Source: an uncultured Eubacteriales bacterium (GTDB lineage Bacteria > Bacillota > Clostridia > Oscillospirales > UBA644). Taken from it: a DNA stretch of 5,026 nt. The stretch is taken from positions 1 through 5,026 of the forward strand of contig CAKSPP010000110.1 of assembly GCA_934481505.1 (NCBI GenBank), in the 5' to 3' direction. The first letter of the stretch is position 1, and each line of letters opens with the position of its first letter. Positions 4,520 to 5,026 of this stretch are shown piece after piece. The notes beneath the pieces are model-generated. The model was not told where the DNA came from. It made no database searches and worked only from the letters and a program-made list of their open reading frames with translations. Both the position numbers and the translations under genes were made by a program.

Positions 4520-5026
4520 ATGAAAAAATTAAGAATAATTTCTTTGATACTTGCCGTTATTATGACGGCGGCTCTTTTCGCAGGCTGCTCTTCCGAGCCG
4601 AAAGAAAAGGTCTTTACGGTCGACGACAAACTTTCGATAACCCTTGACGACAGCTTTACCGACGAAACCGGCAAAGACGAAACAAAAGGGCTTACGGCGG
4701 CATATGCGTCAAAACTTTACGGAGTCACCGTTCTCCGTGAGACTTTCGAAACCTTGAAGTCTCTCGGTTATGAGGGATCGGCTCTTTCCGAAAACGATTA
4801 TCTGACCCTTGTTATGAAAGCAAACAATATCACAGGCGATATCGTCGAAGAAAACGGACTTCAAACTTTCACTACGGAAGCCACAGCAAACAATGTTACT
4901 TTTTCATATTACGGCTTCGTTCTCAAAGGCGACGACAGCTTCTGGGTAATTCAGATGTACAGCGAAAAAGAAAATTTCGAAGCGGCAAAGCCCGTGTTTA
5001 CCGCTTGGGCAAAGACCGTAACGCTT
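4520..5026 (+). CDS. Putative secreted lipoprotein, 3' end off window
   Basis: The frame is open from ATG 4520 to the last base, giving 169 residues with no stop seen. A Shine-Dalgarno AGAGG (4509-4513) lies six bases before the ATG. Residues 1-22 form a lipoprotein signal peptide: positive MKKLR, a hydrophobic core, then LFAG before the lipid-modified Cys23. The mature part starts CSSEPKEK, as is common for membrane-anchored lipoproteins of Gram-positive bacteria exposed on the outer face. The rest is acidic and soluble, with alternating hydrophobic segments such as KLSITL, YYGFVLKG and SFWVIQMY and a hydrophobic FTAWAKTVTL near the edge. The pattern recalls small beta-rich PsbP/DUF1795-like lipoproteins, but I do not recognise a specific family and assign no function. 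Codon use matches the transporter gene. It is divergent from the ATP-grasp gene, from which it is separated by 112 bases holding both promoters. Confidence 0.85.
   Translation, partial: MKKLRIISLILAVIMTAALFAGCSSEPKEKVFTVDDKLSITLDDSFTDETGKDETKGLTAAYASKLYGVTVLRETFETLKSLGYEGSALSENDYLTLVMKANNITGDIVEENGLQTFTTEATANNVTFSYYGFVLKGDDSFWVIQMYSEKENFEAAKPVFTAWAKTVTL

Overview
The window looks like chromosomal DNA of a low-to-moderate GC Gram-positive anaerobe, most likely an uncultured gut-type clostridium. This is inferred from the lysine (L-box) riboswitch ending in an intrinsic terminator, the AGGAGG-type ribosome binding sites, the sigma-A-like promoters, the NhaC-type transporter, the fermentative D-lactate dehydrogenase and a lipobox lipoprotein. 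No RNA gene for rRNA or tRNA, no CRISPR array and no insertion sequence is visible.

Layout. (1) Bases 1 to about 440 encode the middle of a sigma-54-dependent AAA+ activator. It is cut by the window edge on the left and loses its homology abruptly on the right. (2) At 464 an intact 329-residue LdhA-type D-lactate dehydrogenase begins, running straight out of the activator fragment with no ribosome binding site or leader of its own. It ends in a strong terminator (1459-1495). (3) Bases 1506-1739 hold a complete regulatory leader: an extended -10 promoter, a lysine aptamer with a legible L2-L3 kissing loop, an antiterminator and a terminator. It controls a 571-residue NhaC-superfamily transporter (1784-3499), which is therefore probably a lysine transporter and not a housekeeping Na+/H+ antiporter. 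(4) A hairpin at 3542-3571 ends that unit and also contains the last codons and stop of a convergent gene. (5) That gene (3556-4407, minus strand) is a RimK-like ATP-grasp ligase with a perfect consensus promoter. (6) Back-to-back with that promoter is a plus-strand promoter for a lipoprotein gene (4520 onward) that runs off the right edge.

The genes are single transcription units and not one operon. The only well-supported functional link is lysine sensing by the leader RNA and control of the transporter. I found no convincing undescribed system. The points most worth a second look are the activator/ldhA junction (possible assembly chimera or real rearrangement), the riboswitch-transporter pair with its unusual N-terminal extension, the shared stop-codon terminator and the substrate of the orphan ATP-grasp ligase.
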